Source of the DNA: Niveibacterium microcysteis
GTDB lineage: Bacteria; Pseudomonadota; Gammaproteobacteria; Burkholderiales; Rhodocyclaceae
Direction of reading: 5' to 3'
NCBI RefSeq assembly: GCF_017161445.1
Contig: NZ_CP071060.1
Coordinates: 2,480,001 to 2,544,000, forward strand
DNA: 64,000 bases
A model generated the notes under the pieces. It made no database searches. It was not told the origin of the DNA and was given only the letters and a program-made list of their open reading frames with translations. This document shows, piece after piece, positions 19,071 to 30,657 of this stretch; the stretch's first letter is position 1; every line of letters starts with the position of its first letter. The position numbers and the translations under genes were made by a program.

Positions 19071-20110
19071 GCGGTTCTCCCGGTAGCGAGGCGGCGACAG
19101 TATCGCAGCAGGGTATCTTCGAGCAGCAAGCGTGCGTTGAGCGGGTGCGCCGCCACGCGGCGCAGGTTCAGTCCATCATTGTAGCAACCGAGCGCTTCTT
19201 CGGCGTTCCAGCCGCGCGTCAGCCCACGCAAAGCGGATTCTGCATCGGTGAAATACCGAAGCGGCGCACCGCTGGCTGCTGCAGCCAGGTCGGCATACCA
19301 GCGCAACAACCAGTCGGCCAGGCGCGGCATGTCGAATGCGGCCGCCTGAGCATCCTTGCTTCGAAGCCAGGTATCCCATGTGCCGGCAAGTTCGACGGGG
19401 TCGCGTTGTGGCAGGGTCGTGATGTCCTTGACGAAGCGAGCGCGACAGGCCGCCAGCGGGCCGGACGAAAGTTCCTCTGCTGCAACCGGCATACCGCCAG
19501 CAAAGCCGAGCCAGGTCGCCGAATCCTTGATCCCCTGCTCAGCCAGCCAGGCCGACGCCTGAGCGGCATCCGGGGCTGGGAAATCCCAACGTTGCGCGCG
19601 GCTGCGAATGGTCGGGAGCAGCCGATCCGGCGCGCGCGTGATCAGAAGGAACAGCACGCCAACCGGCGGCTCTTCGAGCAGCTTGAGGAGCCCGTTTGCG
19701 GTCACGGCGTTCATGGCCTCCGCAGGGTCCACCAGCACCACGCGGCGATCGCCACGATGACCCTTGCGGGTGAGCGAGTCCTGGAGCTGCCGGATCTGCT
19801 CCACCTTGATCTGGCGTGACTTGGCACTTTCCTTGTCAGCCTCGCTGACGTCATCCGCGGCCTCGTCCGCCTCAGGCACGAGCCGGAACAGATCCGGATG
19901 GGTACCCGCTGCGCGCCAGGTGCAGGCCTCACACTCACCGCAGGCGTATCCCTCTGCGCCGGGCCGATCGCACAGCCTCGCAGCGGCAACCGCCTCGGCG
20001 AACTGGCGCTTGCCGCCACCTGGGGGGCCGGCCAGCAGCAAGGCATGGTGCCCGCGTTCGCCCGCGGCGGCCAGACGTGTCCACAGCGTTTGATGCCAGG
20101 GAAGAATCAT
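19067..20110 (-). CDS. holB: DNA polymerase III delta-prime subunit
   Basis: A 347-residue clamp-loader subunit. The N-terminal AAA+ fold has a degenerate P-loop GPPGGGKR (29-36), with arginine where Ser/Thr is usual, fitting a subunit that does not hydrolyse ATP. A four-cysteine zinc module (C47, C57, C60, C63) follows, then the conserved VDPAEAMNAVTANGLLKLLEEPP region split across residues ~125-150. The helical collar makes up the rest. It overlaps tmk and pilZ by four bases on each side, so translation is coupled. Confidence 0.92.
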   Translation of the reverse strand: MILPWHQTLWTRLAAAGERGHHALLLAGPPGGGKRQFAEAVAAARLCDRPGAEGYACGECEACTWRAAGTHPDLFRLVPEADEAADDVSEADKESAKSRQIKVEQIRQLQDSLTRKGHRGDRRVVLVDPAEAMNAVTANGLLKLLEEPPVGVLFLLITRAPDRLLPTIRSRAQRWDFPAPDAAQASAWLAEQGIKDSATWLGFAGGMPVAAEELSSGPLAACRARFVKDITTLPQRDPVELAGTWDTWLRSKDAQAAAFDMPRLADWLLRWYADLAAAASGAPLRYFTDAESALRGLTRGWNAEEALGCYNDGLNLRRVAAHPLNARLLLEDTLLRYCRRLATGRTA

Positions 20111-20724
20111 GCGAAGAAGCGCTCCCGGATCACCTCTTCCACCTCTCGCTGAATGTCATCCGGCGTCCGGGTGGCATCCAGCACATGGAAGCGCGCGGAA
20201 CAGTCACGAGCGCGCGCGAGGTAGGCGGCACGCACGCGCGCAAAGAAGTCGGCTTGCTCGCGTTCGAAGCGGTCGCCTTCGCTGCGGCTTGCCGCCATAC
20301 GCGCGGCGGCGATCGCGGGATCCAGATCAAACAGGAAGGTCAGATCCGGCTGGCGATGGGGATGGACCCATTGCTCAAGCACGGCAAACTTGTCCGCGGC
20401 AAGGCCACGCCCGCCCACTTGGTACGCGTACGTCGCGTCCGAGAAGCGATCGCAGACGACCCACTGCCCGGCAGACAGCGCCGGCTCGATCTTCGCGGCC
20501 AGATGTTCCCGCCTCGCAGCGAACATCACCAGCGCCTCGGTCTCAAGATGCATCGGTTCATGCAGCGCCAGTTCACGCAGTTTTTCGGCCAACGGAGTAC
20601 CGCCAGGCTCCCGCGTCTGCACGACCTGGAGGCCTCGGCCAGCGATCAATGCCACCGCGGCTGCGATCTGGGTGCTCTTGCCAGCACCGTCTATCCCTTC
20701 AAAGGTGATGAAGCGTCCGCTCAT
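20107..20724 (-). CDS. tmk: Thymidylate kinase
   Basis: A 205-residue kinase phosphorylating dTMP to dTDP for DNA synthesis. The P-loop EGIDGAGKST is residues 9-18, followed by the TREPGGTP substrate motif and the DRFSDATYAYQ block. The LID-type region RMAASRSEGDRFE is glycine-poor, as in the E. coli-type enzyme. It overlaps mltG by four bases upstream and holB by four bases downstream, the standard proteobacterial arrangement mltG-tmk-holB. Confidence 0.96.
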   Translation of the reverse strand: MSGRFITFEGIDGAGKSTQIAAAVALIAGRGLQVVQTREPGGTPLAEKLRELALHEPMHLETEALVMFAARREHLAAKIEPALSAGQWVVCDRFSDATYAYQVGGRGLAADKFAVLEQWVHPHRQPDLTFLFDLDPAIAAARMAASRSEGDRFEREQADFFARVRAAYLARARDCSARFHVLDATRTPDDIQREVEEVIRERFFA

Positions 20725-21728
20725 CGGTTGTTGCCCTTGCGTTTCTGATAGCGCGCGACGGCGCGATTATGTTCGTCCAAGGTACGGGAGAATTCACTCG
20801 ACCCATCGCCACGAGCCACGAAATACAGGTAGGGCGTGCGCGGCGGGTGCAAGGCCGCAGCCAGCGCTGCCTCGCTCGGCATCGCAATCGGTGTTGGCGG
20901 CAAGCCGCGACGGGTGTAGGTGTTGTACGGCGTATCGGCCTGCAGATCGGCCTTGCGCAGGTTGCCGTCGAAATTAGGGCCGAGACCATAGATCACCGTG
21001 GGATCGGTCTGCAACGGCATACCGATCCGCAAACGATTGTAGAAAACCGACGCGATGCGTGGCCGATCCTCCGCGATACCGGTTTCCTTTTCGATCAGCG
21101 AGGCCATGATCAGCGCCTCGTAAGGCGAGCTGACAGGCAGATCCGGATCCCGCTTCGACCATGCACCATCGAGATGGCGGGCCATTGCGCGCTGGGCACG
21201 CGCGAGCAGCGCGAGATCGCTGCCGCCCTTGGCGTAAAAGTACGTGTCCGGCATGAACAAACCTTCGGCGTTGCTGGCGCTGACACCCAGGCGCGCAAGC
21301 ACCTCCTGGTCACTCAGATTCGCCGTATCGGCTTTGAGCCCAGGCAGGCGAGCCAGCTCTTCGCGCAATCGGCGGAAGGTCCAGCCATCGACGAGTACGA
21401 ACTCGCCTTGAGACGCGTCACCGCGAACCAGTTTCTGCAATAAGGTCCACGGTGTCACGCCCTCCAGAATCTCGTAGCTCCCTGCCTTCACTCGCGACGC
21501 ATGGCCGCTTGCACGAGCCAGGGCTTCGAACAGCCATGGATTGATATCCACCCCGGACGCGGCGACCTGACGCGCCACCTGGCGCATCGAACTGCCCTGC
21601 TCGATCTCGATCTCCAACGGCGAGGAACGCAGCGCAAGCGGCGTGTTGACCCGCCACGCCAGCACCAGCGCGAAGATCAGGCCGAGGAGCGTGACAGCAA
21701 GCAACAAACGACGGAAGAAAAGGCGCAT
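20721..21728 (-). CDS. mltG: Endolytic peptidoglycan transglycosylase MltG
   Basis: A 335-residue inner-membrane protein that cuts nascent glycan strands and sets their length. One N-terminal membrane segment (about residues 5-24, LLLAVTLLGLIFALVLAW) is followed by a LysM-like region and the YceG catalytic domain, with the catalytic glutamate in SLIEKETGI and the YNTYTRRGLPPTPI block near the end. The start MRLFF at 21728 places the membrane helix at the N-terminus; longer readings run through the palindrome and the opposing promoter. First gene of the mltG-tmk-holB-pilZ-tatD-ankyrin operon. Confidence 0.93.
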   Translation of the reverse strand: MRLFFRRLLLAVTLLGLIFALVLAWRVNTPLALRSSPLEIEIEQGSSMRQVARQVAASGVDINPWLFEALARASGHASRVKAGSYEILEGVTPWTLLQKLVRGDASQGEFVLVDGWTFRRLREELARLPGLKADTANLSDQEVLARLGVSASNAEGLFMPDTYFYAKGGSDLALLARAQRAMARHLDGAWSKRDPDLPVSSPYEALIMASLIEKETGIAEDRPRIASVFYNRLRIGMPLQTDPTVIYGLGPNFDGNLRKADLQADTPYNTYTRRGLPPTPIAMPSEAALAAALHPPRTPYLYFVARGDGSSEFSRTLDEHNRAVARYQKRKGNNR

Positions 21729-21767
21729 CAAGGGAACCGCGTGGCGGATTAAGGGCCGAATACGCAA

Positions 21768-21787
21768 AGGCGCCCCGCGGGGCGCCT
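21768..21787. repeat. Perfect 20-bp palindrome between mltG and ygfZ
   Basis: AGGCGCCCCG followed at once by its exact complement, CGGGGCGCCT. It is centred about 25 bases upstream of a TATAAT, so it covers the -35 area of ygfZ. It could be an operator or, read on the minus strand where TTTG follows, an attenuating hairpin ahead of mltG. Confidence 0.6.
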
Positions 21788-21799
21788 CTTGTGGGCTCG

Positions 21800-21805
21800 T
21801 ATAAT
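21800..21805 (+). promoter_or_regulatory. -10 element of the ygfZ operon
   Basis: A consensus TATAAT stands 50 bases before the ygfZ start. The expected -35 position is occupied by the 20-bp palindrome instead of a recognisable TTGACA, suggesting an activator-dependent or otherwise controlled promoter. Confidence 0.5.
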
Positions 21806-21854
21806 AGCCCCACATCCGCTTTACCTGAATCCCGAAACGAGGATCGATCACTCC

Positions 21855-22895
21855 ATGCAATCACCTTGGCTGCTGCACCTCGACCAGATTGGGGCCCGCT
21901 TTGCGGAAGACGCACCCGGCACGGTTTCCTTTTCGGACGACCCGCGATCGGAGGTTGCGCGTGCCGCAAGCGGTACCGTGGTGGTGCCGCTCACGCATTT
22001 GGGGACCTTGCGCGCCTCTGGCGAAGACGCTTCTGCCTTCTTGCACAATTTGATGTCGAACGACATCAAGAAGCTCGAACTGCATCGCGCCCACTGGAAC
22101 AGTTTCAACAGCCCCAAGGGGCGGATGCTGGCCAGCTTCCTGGTATGGCGGGACGGCTCAGACTTCCTGTTGCAACTGTCGGCCGATCTGCTCGCGGCAA
22201 TGCACAAGAAGCTCAGCATGTACGTCCTGCGCTCCAAGGTGCGGCTGACTGACGTGACACCCGAGTACGCGGCAATTGGCCTCGCCGGTCCGGCGGTCGC
22301 AACGACTCTGGACGCGGCAGGGCTGACGCTGCCGCCGGAAGCGATGAGCGTTTCCCAGGGCGGAATCCAGGTGATCCGCATCGACGCTGCTCGCGTTGAG
22401 ATCCACGCCCCCGTCGCACAGGCCGGTGATCTGTGGAAGAAGTTCGTCGGCGCCGGAGCAAGTCCCGCTGGCACAGCAGCCTGGCGTTGGCTGGACATCC
22501 GCGCCGGCGTCCCGGTGGTCACGCAGGCAACCCAGGACGAATTCGTCGCCCAGATGCTCAACTTCGAGCTGATTGGCGGCGTCAGTTTTCAGAAGGGCTG
22601 CTACCCCGGCCAGGAAATCGTTGCGCGAACGCAGTATCTCGGCAAGCTGAAGAAGCGCATGTTCCGTGCGCAGGTGGCAAGCGTTGAGCCGCCGCGCGCC
22701 GGAGACGATCTTTTCGCGCCAGATTTTGGCGAACAGTCCTGTGGCAAGATCGTCACCGCGACGCCCGCGCCAGACGCCAGCTATGAAGTACTGGCGGTAT
22801 TGCAGCTTTCAAGCCGCGAGGCCAACGAAGTGCATCACGCCACGCCAAGCGGCCCGCTGCTGAAGTTCGAGCCCCTGCCCTACACGGTCTCGTAA
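21855..22895 (+). CDS. ygfZ: Folate-binding iron-sulphur protein factor YgfZ
   Basis: A 346-residue GcvT-related protein that uses tetrahydrofolate and helps make or repair certain Fe-S enzymes, such as the MiaB class. The diagnostic motif KGCYPGQEIVART, with the essential cysteine, lies near residue 250. FLHNLMSNDI and the FNSPKGRMLA block near residue 80 are also family features. The ATG at 21855 is chosen; a longer frame to 21789 would overlap the promoter. First gene of a three-gene unit with DUF4936 and an NRDE protein. Confidence 0.94.
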   Translation: MQSPWLLHLDQIGARFAEDAPGTVSFSDDPRSEVARAASGTVVVPLTHLGTLRASGEDASAFLHNLMSNDIKKLELHRAHWNSFNSPKGRMLASFLVWRDGSDFLLQLSADLLAAMHKKLSMYVLRSKVRLTDVTPEYAAIGLAGPAVATTLDAAGLTLPPEAMSVSQGGIQVIRIDAARVEIHAPVAQAGDLWKKFVGAGASPAGTAAWRWLDIRAGVPVVTQATQDEFVAQMLNFELIGGVSFQKGCYPGQEIVARTQYLGKLKKRMFRAQVASVEPPRAGDDLFAPDFGEQSCGKIVTATPAPDASYEVLAVLQLSSREANEVHHATPSGPLLKFEPLPYTVS

Positions 22896-22926
22896 CAAGC
22901 GCACCAAGCTCAAGCCCCAAAACGCT

Positions 22927-23220
22927 GTGAGCCACCTCTACATCTACTACCGGATCCAGCCTGGCGCCGACGACACGGCGTCGGTGCTGGCGCACGCACT
23001 GCTCGCCTCGCTCGCCCCGCATGCGCGTCATGCCCGTCTGATGCGCCGTGCCGACGATCCCGATACCTGGATGGAGGTCTACGAAGACGTGACCTCAGCC
23101 TCCGTGCTCCTTGCAGCACGCGAGCACGCTGTCGCGAACAGTGGCCTTGCTGAATTCATCGTCGGCGGTGCAATGCATGTGGAGCACTTCGTGCCACTGG
23201 AAGCACCAACGTGTGCCTGA
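22927..23220 (+). CDS. DUF4936 family protein
   Basis: A 97-residue protein of unknown function matching the betaproteobacterial DUF4936 family in size and in its opening strand SHLYIYYRIQPG, followed by RLMRRADDPDTWMEVYEDV. The predicted layout is that of a small ferredoxin-like alpha/beta barrel protein, similar to monooxygenase-type dimers; this is inference. It starts with GTG 31 bases after ygfZ and overlaps the NRDE gene by ten bases. Its conserved place after ygfZ suggests a linked role. Confidence 0.75.
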   Translation: MSHLYIYYRIQPGADDTASVLAHALLASLAPHARHARLMRRADDPDTWMEVYEDVTSASVLLAAREHAVANSGLAEFIVGGAMHVEHFVPLEAPTCA

Positions 23221-23921
23221 TTCTCCTGGCCTGGCAAACGCACCCCGACTTTCCGCTTCTGGTCGCAGCAAACCGCGACGAGTTTCATGATCGCCCGACA
23301 CAGGCCGCGCATTGGTGGCCCGATGAACCTCGGATCTACGCTGGCAGGGATTTGCGCGCTGGCGGAACCTGGATGGGCGTCACACGAAACTGCCGCTTCG
23401 CCGCGCTGACGAACATCCGTGCGCCTTCGCGGCAGCGAAGCGATGCGCGCAGCCGAGGCGAGATCGTCACAGCCGCCTTACGGGCGCGGTGCATCGACGC
23501 TTTCCTGCTTGATATCGAGCGCACTGCCCACCAATACAATGGCTTCAATCTGCTCGTGGGTGACCGCGAAACGCTTTGGCACTTCAACAGTGAGCAGGCG
23601 CGCGCGGAGCGCGTCGCGCCCGGCATCCACGCGCTATCCAATGCCAGCCTCGACACACCCTGGCCCAAAGTGATCCGAGGCTCAAACGCACTCGCCGAAG
23701 CGGTCGAGCGACGCGCCGATCCCGAGGACCTGTTCACGCTGCTTTCGGACGACCGTCTCGCACCCGACGACTCGCTGCCGAACACTGGCGTACCGCTGGA
23801 CTGGGAGCGTTGGCTGTCGGCTATCCGGATTGCCGCGCCCGGATACGGTACCCGAAGCCAGTCCGTCGTGGCATTACCGCATGCCGGGGAGCCTCAATTG
23901 ATCGAGCGCGTGCTGATCTAG
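23211..23921 (+). CDS. NRDE/TANGO2 family protein
   Basis: A 236-residue protein carrying the family signature: an N-terminal cysteine (MCLILLAW) and the ANRDEFHDRPT motif at about residues 22-32, followed by GGTWMGV and NIRAP. The cysteine exposed after methionine removal suggests an Ntn-hydrolase-like fold. Eukaryotic TANGO2/HRG-9 members have been linked to haem trafficking, with bacterial relatives proposed to act likewise. The start is GTG, overlapping DUF4936. Its stop shares the palindrome CTAG with the stop of the opposing GNAT gene. Confidence 0.85.
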   Translation: MCLILLAWQTHPDFPLLVAANRDEFHDRPTQAAHWWPDEPRIYAGRDLRAGGTWMGVTRNCRFAALTNIRAPSRQRSDARSRGEIVTAALRARCIDAFLLDIERTAHQYNGFNLLVGDRETLWHFNSEQARAERVAPGIHALSNASLDTPWPKVIRGSNALAEAVERRADPEDLFTLLSDDRLAPDDSLPNTGVPLDWERWLSAIRIAAPGYGTRSQSVVALPHAGEPQLIERVLI

Positions 23922-24358
23922 CGCGCGGCCAGCGCCAAGCTCATCGGGACGTGAGGAATCCCCGCCTCCCAGAATCCATCGCCATCGATCTGAAATCCGA
24001 GCCGCTCATAGAAACCCGCTGCGCTCTGCTGCGAGTTCAGCGCAACATGCGCATGCCCGGCCTCGCGGGCCGCGTCGATCATCCAGTGCATTAGGGCCAG
24101 TCCGACACCGCCGCCACGCCACTGCGCGAGCACCGCGACGCGGCCGATATGGCCGTCCGGAAGAAGCCGCGCAGTGCCGATTGGGGCTCCCGCCCTATCA
24201 AACGCCAGTGCATGCACACAGAGTGGATCCATCTCATCCCACTCAATTTCGGCGGGCACGTGCTGCTCCTCAACGAAGACCGTCGTGCGAACGGCCCTCA
24301 GCAAGTGTTGCTCGCTGGACCAATCTGCGCGGCGTACCGCAAAGGCCCGCTCGTTCAT
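23918..24358 (-). CDS. GNAT family N-acetyltransferase
   Basis: A 146-residue acetyltransferase. The acetyl-CoA-binding loop is seen as RGGGVGLALMHWM (motif A, preceded by the strand IGRVAVLAQW), followed by HVALNSQQSAAGFYERLGF, the usual C-terminal half. The N-terminal VRTTVFVEEQHVP block resembles the YjcF/ElaA-like group. The substrate is unknown. It overlaps ldcA by four bases and is the last gene of the long guaB-side gene string. Confidence 0.85.
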   Translation of the reverse strand: MNERAFAVRRADWSSEQHLLRAVRTTVFVEEQHVPAEIEWDEMDPLCVHALAFDRAGAPIGTARLLPDGHIGRVAVLAQWRGGGVGLALMHWMIDAAREAGHAHVALNSQQSAAGFYERLGFQIDGDGFWEAGIPHVPMSLALAAR

Positions 24359-25254
24359 GACTTCGTTACTCCTTCAAGCCGGTAATCGAGGGACCAACCG
24401 CCCTCATCACTTTCCAGCGCCGCGATCCCACCAAACGGCAGCGACAACTTGTCCGCGACATGGCCGAAAGGCAGGCCGGTCAATATCGGCACATCGAATC
24501 GCTCACGCAGGTAACGCACCATCGCATCGAAATCAAAGCCATTATCGGTAGCGCCGGGACGGTAGCCGCCGAAGTCGCCAAGCAGCAGCGCACGCTGACG
24601 GTCGAGTACACCGGCAAAATGGAGTTGATGCAGCATGCGTTCGATCCGGAACGGCGGCTCGGCCACGTCTTCAAGGTAGAGGAAGCCACCATCAACCACG
24701 GGCATCCACGGCGTGCCGACCAGATGCGCCAGCATGCTCAGGTTGCCGCCCCAAAGGGGGCCCTCAAGCGCACCACACCACCCCTGTGCCACGTCGATCC
24801 GCAGCCCGTCGTGTCCGGTCTCGAGCATCCGACCAAAGTGTTCAAGGGTGAAATCACTCACTGATTCCGCCCCAAAATCGGATACCACCATCGGCCCGTG
24901 CAGGCTAACGCCACCAGCACACAACAGACCGCATTGAAGTGCCGTGAAGTCACTGTGTCCGACCCACACCTTGCCGCTGCCCGCCAAGCGCGCGAAATCG
25001 ATGCGATCGAGCAAGCGGGTGAGCCCATAGCCGCCGCGTAGCGCAACAGCGACGTCGACCCGAGAGTCTGCCGCGATGCGTTCTATCGCCGCCAACCGAG
25101 TGTCGTCGTCGCCCGCAAAGCGGGTGTCACAGCACAGTAGCGACTCGTCGAGCACGACGGTGTGGCCAAGGCCGCGCAAGCGCTCGGCCGCGCGCTCAAC
25201 GGCCTGCGTATCACGACTGAAGCCCGAGGGCGCAAAAAAACCGAAACAGGCCAT
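24355..25254 (-). CDS. ldcA: Muramoyltetrapeptide L,D-carboxypeptidase
   Basis: A 299-residue S66-family serine peptidase that removes the terminal D-alanine from cytoplasmic murein tetrapeptides during cell-wall recycling. The nucleophile serine is in VGHSDFTAL, preceded by RGGYGLTRLLD; the catalytic glutamate is in YLEDVAEPP and the histidine in GLPFGHV. No signal peptide, consistent with a cytoplasmic enzyme. The start MACFGFFAPSG is chosen because it opens the first strand; the longer frame overlaps tadA. Confidence 0.92.
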   Translation of the reverse strand: MACFGFFAPSGFSRDTQAVERAAERLRGLGHTVVLDESLLCCDTRFAGDDDTRLAAIERIAADSRVDVAVALRGGYGLTRLLDRIDFARLAGSGKVWVGHSDFTALQCGLLCAGGVSLHGPMVVSDFGAESVSDFTLEHFGRMLETGHDGLRIDVAQGWCGALEGPLWGGNLSMLAHLVGTPWMPVVDGGFLYLEDVAEPPFRIERMLHQLHFAGVLDRQRALLLGDFGGYRPGATDNGFDFDAMVRYLRERFDVPILTGLPFGHVADKLSLPFGGIAALESDEGGWSLDYRLEGVTKS

Positions 25255-25267
25255 AGCAGGCGGAGCC

Positions 25268-25983
<716 letters not shown>

Positions 25984-26005
25984 CGAAGTCTCCCAGAGCC
26001 AGTCG

Positions 26006-26614
26006 TCAGCCGCAGAGCGGCCAGCGACCGAGAATTTCGTAGGGGCGCCCGGAGCCTATCCGATTGCGGATCAATACAAACTCGTGCGCGGTCCAGCAGA
26101 TCGGCTCAATAGCGCGCTCAGGTACGACCTGCGCGTCGTACGCAAGCGTCAGGTGGGGCGTGGCAACAGCACCACCGGGGACCCGCATTGCTGCCGCGAG
26201 CTCGGTGCCCAGGTTCGTAGCGCCGGTATTACCGCCTTCGCCCCTCAATACGACGGGCACAGCGTCGCCGGGTGGTTTGCGCCCGGCGAAACTCAATGCG
26301 CGTTCAAGGCTAAGGGCAACAGCACTTCGGCGGATCTGAGCAGCAACACGCGTCGCGGTGTTGGCGAGCACCTCGGATTGATCCGCCGGGATCCTTACAC
26401 CCCACAGCGAAACGTGTAGCCGATCAACCCGCTGCATCCGGCCTGAGAGTCGATACTCGCTATGGAGTAGCTGCGCAGCCTCCATGATCGCCGGGATGAC
26501 ATCCGATGATGGCTGAAGTGCGAAGAACAAGTCGTCGCGCGGCACCCGCTCGGAAGGTGCTTCAAAGCCCGCCAGCGCCAGCTGGCCGGCCCCTGCACCC
26601 CTGTTTTTCCTCAT
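26006..26614 (-). CDS. thpR: RNA 2',3'-cyclic phosphodiesterase (2'-5' RNA ligase family)
   Basis: A 202-residue 2H phosphoesterase. Both catalytic tetrapeptides are visible: HVSL in the first half (LHVSLWGV) and HLTL in the second (TPHLTLAYD). FFALQPS near the start is typical of the ThpR group. The start at 26614 is taken because upstream residues are low-complexity and reach into guaA. It follows guaA by 25 bases. Confidence 0.88.
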   Translation of the reverse strand: MRKNRGAGAGQLALAGFEAPSERVPRDDLFFALQPSSDVIPAIMEAAQLLHSEYRLSGRMQRVDRLHVSLWGVRIPADQSEVLANTATRVAAQIRRSAVALSLERALSFAGRKPPGDAVPVVLRGEGGNTGATNLGTELAAAMRVPGGAVATPHLTLAYDAQVVPERAIEPICWTAHEFVLIRNRIGSGRPYEILGRWPLCG

Positions 26615-26639
26615 TGGCGCCGCGCGCGCGGAAACGCAG

Positions 26640-28223
26640 TTATTCCCACTCGATCGTCGCCGGCGGCTTGCCGGAAACGTCGTAGACGACGCGATTGATG
26701 CCACGCACTTCGTTGATCACGCGGTTCGAAACGCGACCCAGCAAGTCATACGGCAGATGCGCCCAATGGGCCGTCATGAAGTCGTGCGTCTGAACCGCGC
26801 GCAGCGCGACAACGTAATCGTAAGTCCGTCCGTCACCCATTACGCCGACGCTCTTGACCGGCAGGAAGACCGCAAAGGCTTGGCTGGTGAGTTCATACCA
26901 AGTCTTACCGGAGTTCTCATCGACCGTCTTGTGCAGCTCTTCAATGAAGATCGCGTCCGCACAACGCAGTAGATCGGCGTATTCCTTCTTCACTTCGCCA
27001 AGGATTCGGACGCCGAGGCCTGGCCCCGGGAACGGGTGGCGATAGACCATGTTGTGCGGCAGACCCAGCGCGATGCCGAGTGCGCGGACTTCGTCCTTGA
27101 ACAACTCGCGCAGCGGTTCGAGCAACTTGAGGTGCAGCGTATCCGGCAGCCCACCCACGTTGTGGTGGCTCTTGATCGTGGTGGCCTTCTTCGACTTCGC
27201 GCCACCAGACTCCACGACGTCCGGGTAGATCGTACCCTGCGCGAGCCACTTGGCGTTCGAAAGCTTTGCAGATTCGCTCTGGAAGACTTCAACAAATTCC
27301 TTGCCGATGATCTTCCGCTTGGCTTCGGGGTCGGTCACACCAGCCAGCTTGCCCATGAACTGCGCCGTCGCGTCCACATGGATCACCTTCACACCCATGT
27401 TGCGCGCGAACATATCCATCACCATCTCGGCTTCATTGAGCCGCAGCAGGCCATGGTCAACGAACACGCAAGTCAGCTGATCGCCGATCGCACGATGCAG
27501 CAGCGCCGCAGCAACGGAGGAATCGACGCCGCCCGAGAGGCCGAGGATCACTTCTTCGTCGCCCACCTGCGCGCGGATCTTCTCGACCGCTTCGGCGATG
27601 TAGTCACTCATGATCCAGTCCGCCTTCGCGCCACAGATATCGCGCACGAAGCGGTTGATGATCTCGGCACCCTGCAGCGTATGCGTCACCTCAGGATGGA
27701 ATTGGACGGCGTAGAAGCGGCGGTCCTCGTCGGCCATCGCCGCAACCGGACACGATGCGGTCGAGGCCATCAGCTTGAAGCCCGGCGGCAACTCGGTGAC
27801 CTTGTCGCCATGACTCATCCACACCTTGAGCATGCCGTGGCCTTCGACCGTACGGAAATCTTCGATACCGTCGAGCAGCTTGGTATGGCCGTGTGCGCGG
27901 ACCTCGGCGTAACCGAATTCGCGAACCGTACCCGGCTCCACCTTGCCACCCAGTTGTTGGGCCATCGTCTGCATGCCGTAGCAAATGCCGAAGACGGGCA
28001 CGCCGAGTTCGAACACCGCTGACGGCGCCTTGTCGTTGGCCTCTTCGTAAGCGGACATATGGCTGCCGGACAAGATTACGCCCTTGGCGCCAAAGCCACG
28101 GACGAAGTCATCGGAAACATCGCAGGGGTGGATTTCGCAATAGACGTTCGCCTCACGCACGCGCCGTGCGATGAGTTGTGTGACCTGGGAGCCGAAATCG
28201 AGAATCAGGATCTTGTCGTGCAT
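26640..28223 (-). CDS. guaA: GMP synthase (glutamine-hydrolysing)
   Basis: A 527-residue enzyme that aminates XMP to GMP. The N-terminal class I glutamine amidotransferase domain has the nucleophile cysteine in VFGICYGMQ and the histidine in QFHPEV. The ATP pyrophosphatase domain carries the P-loop LSGGVDSS, and the C-terminal dimerisation domain ends in the usual PPATIEWE. The start [13 protein letters not shown] is the standard N-terminus. It lies 89 bp downstream of guaB, with a hairpin between the two. Confidence 0.97.
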   Translation of the reverse strand: MHDKILILDFGSQVTQLIARRVREANVYCEIHPCDVSDDFVRGFGAKGVILSGSHMSAYEEANDKAPSAVFELGVPVFGICYGMQTMAQQLGGKVEPGTVREFGYAEVRAHGHTKLLDGIEDFRTVEGHGMLKVWMSHGDKVTELPPGFKLMASTASCPVAAMADEDRRFYAVQFHPEVTHTLQGAEIINRFVRDICGAKADWIMSDYIAEAVEKIRAQVGDEEVILGLSGGVDSSVAAALLHRAIGDQLTCVFVDHGLLRLNEAEMVMDMFARNMGVKVIHVDATAQFMGKLAGVTDPEAKRKIIGKEFVEVFQSESAKLSNAKWLAQGTIYPDVVESGGAKSKKATTIKSHHNVGGLPDTLHLKLLEPLRELFKDEVRALGIALGLPHNMVYRHPFPGPGLGVRILGEVKKEYADLLRCADAIFIEELHKTVDENSGKTWYELTSQAFAVFLPVKSVGVMGDGRTYDYVVALRAVQTHDFMTAHWAHLPYDLLGRVSNRVINEVRGINRVVYDVSGKPPATIEWE

Positions 28224-28261
28224 GGCGGGCTTCGGAGTTGGGTACTGCACTTGAATGCGCA

Positions 28262-28287
28262 AGGGGCAAGGCTCTCGCCTTACCCCT
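28262..28287. repeat. Hairpin in the guaB-guaA gap
   Basis: AGGGGCAAGGC (28262-28272) pairs with GCCTTACCCCT (28277-28287) around TCTC, with a single C-A mismatch. There is no T-run on the guaBA strand, so it is more likely an mRNA processing or stabilising structure than a terminator. Confidence 0.5.
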
Positions 28288-28312
28288 CGCGCGTACACTT
28301 CATCGACCGAAC

Positions 28313-30296
<1,984 letters not shown>

Positions 30297-30315
30297 CCCC
30301 GTGCAATAGCGGCAA

Positions 30316-30343
30316 AAAATCGGGGCCGTCAGGCCCCGATTTT
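30316..30343. terminator. Bidirectional terminator between the DUF4124 gene and rnfH
   Basis: A perfect 12-bp stem: AAAATCGGGGCC (30316-30327) and GGCCCCGATTTT (30332-30343) around GTCA, with A before and T after. It serves both convergent genes. Confidence 0.92.
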
Positions 30344-30345
30344 GT

Positions 30346-30657
30346 TCAGGCCTCGCCGCCACCCTTCTTCATCACCTTGCCGTCCTCGGCACGCTTGCGC
30401 CGGACCTCTTTCGGATCCGCAATCAGAGGGCGGTATATCTCCACGCGGTCGCGCTCGCGCAGCACGGTATCGACCTTGCAGAGCTTGCCGAACACCCCCA
30501 CCTTGTTCACAGCAAGATCGATTTCGGGATGCTTCTGAAGCAATCCGGACGCGTCAATCGCCTGCTGCAACGTGCTTCCCTGGGGCAGATTCACTCGCAC
30601 AAGGTCCGCCTTGTGTTGGTGGGCGTAGAGCACTTCAACATGAATCGAGTCAGTCAC
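30346..30657 (-). CDS. rnfH: RnfH family ubiquitin-fold protein (UPF0125)
   Basis: A 103-residue protein of the RnfH/YfjF family, a beta-grasp fold of unclear role. Seen are VEVLYA near the start, GSTLQQAIDASGL, VGVFGKLCKVDTVL and the signature RDRVEIYRPLIADPKEVRRKRAE. It starts with GTG and overlaps ratA by eight bases, the conserved ratA-rnfH pairing of proteobacteria. The RnfH name reflects occasional linkage to Rnf genes; none is seen here. Confidence 0.9.
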   Translation of the reverse strand: MTDSIHVEVLYAHQHKADLVRVNLPQGSTLQQAIDASGLLQKHPEIDLAVNKVGVFGKLCKVDTVLRERDRVEIYRPLIADPKEVRRKRAEDGKVMKKGGGEA

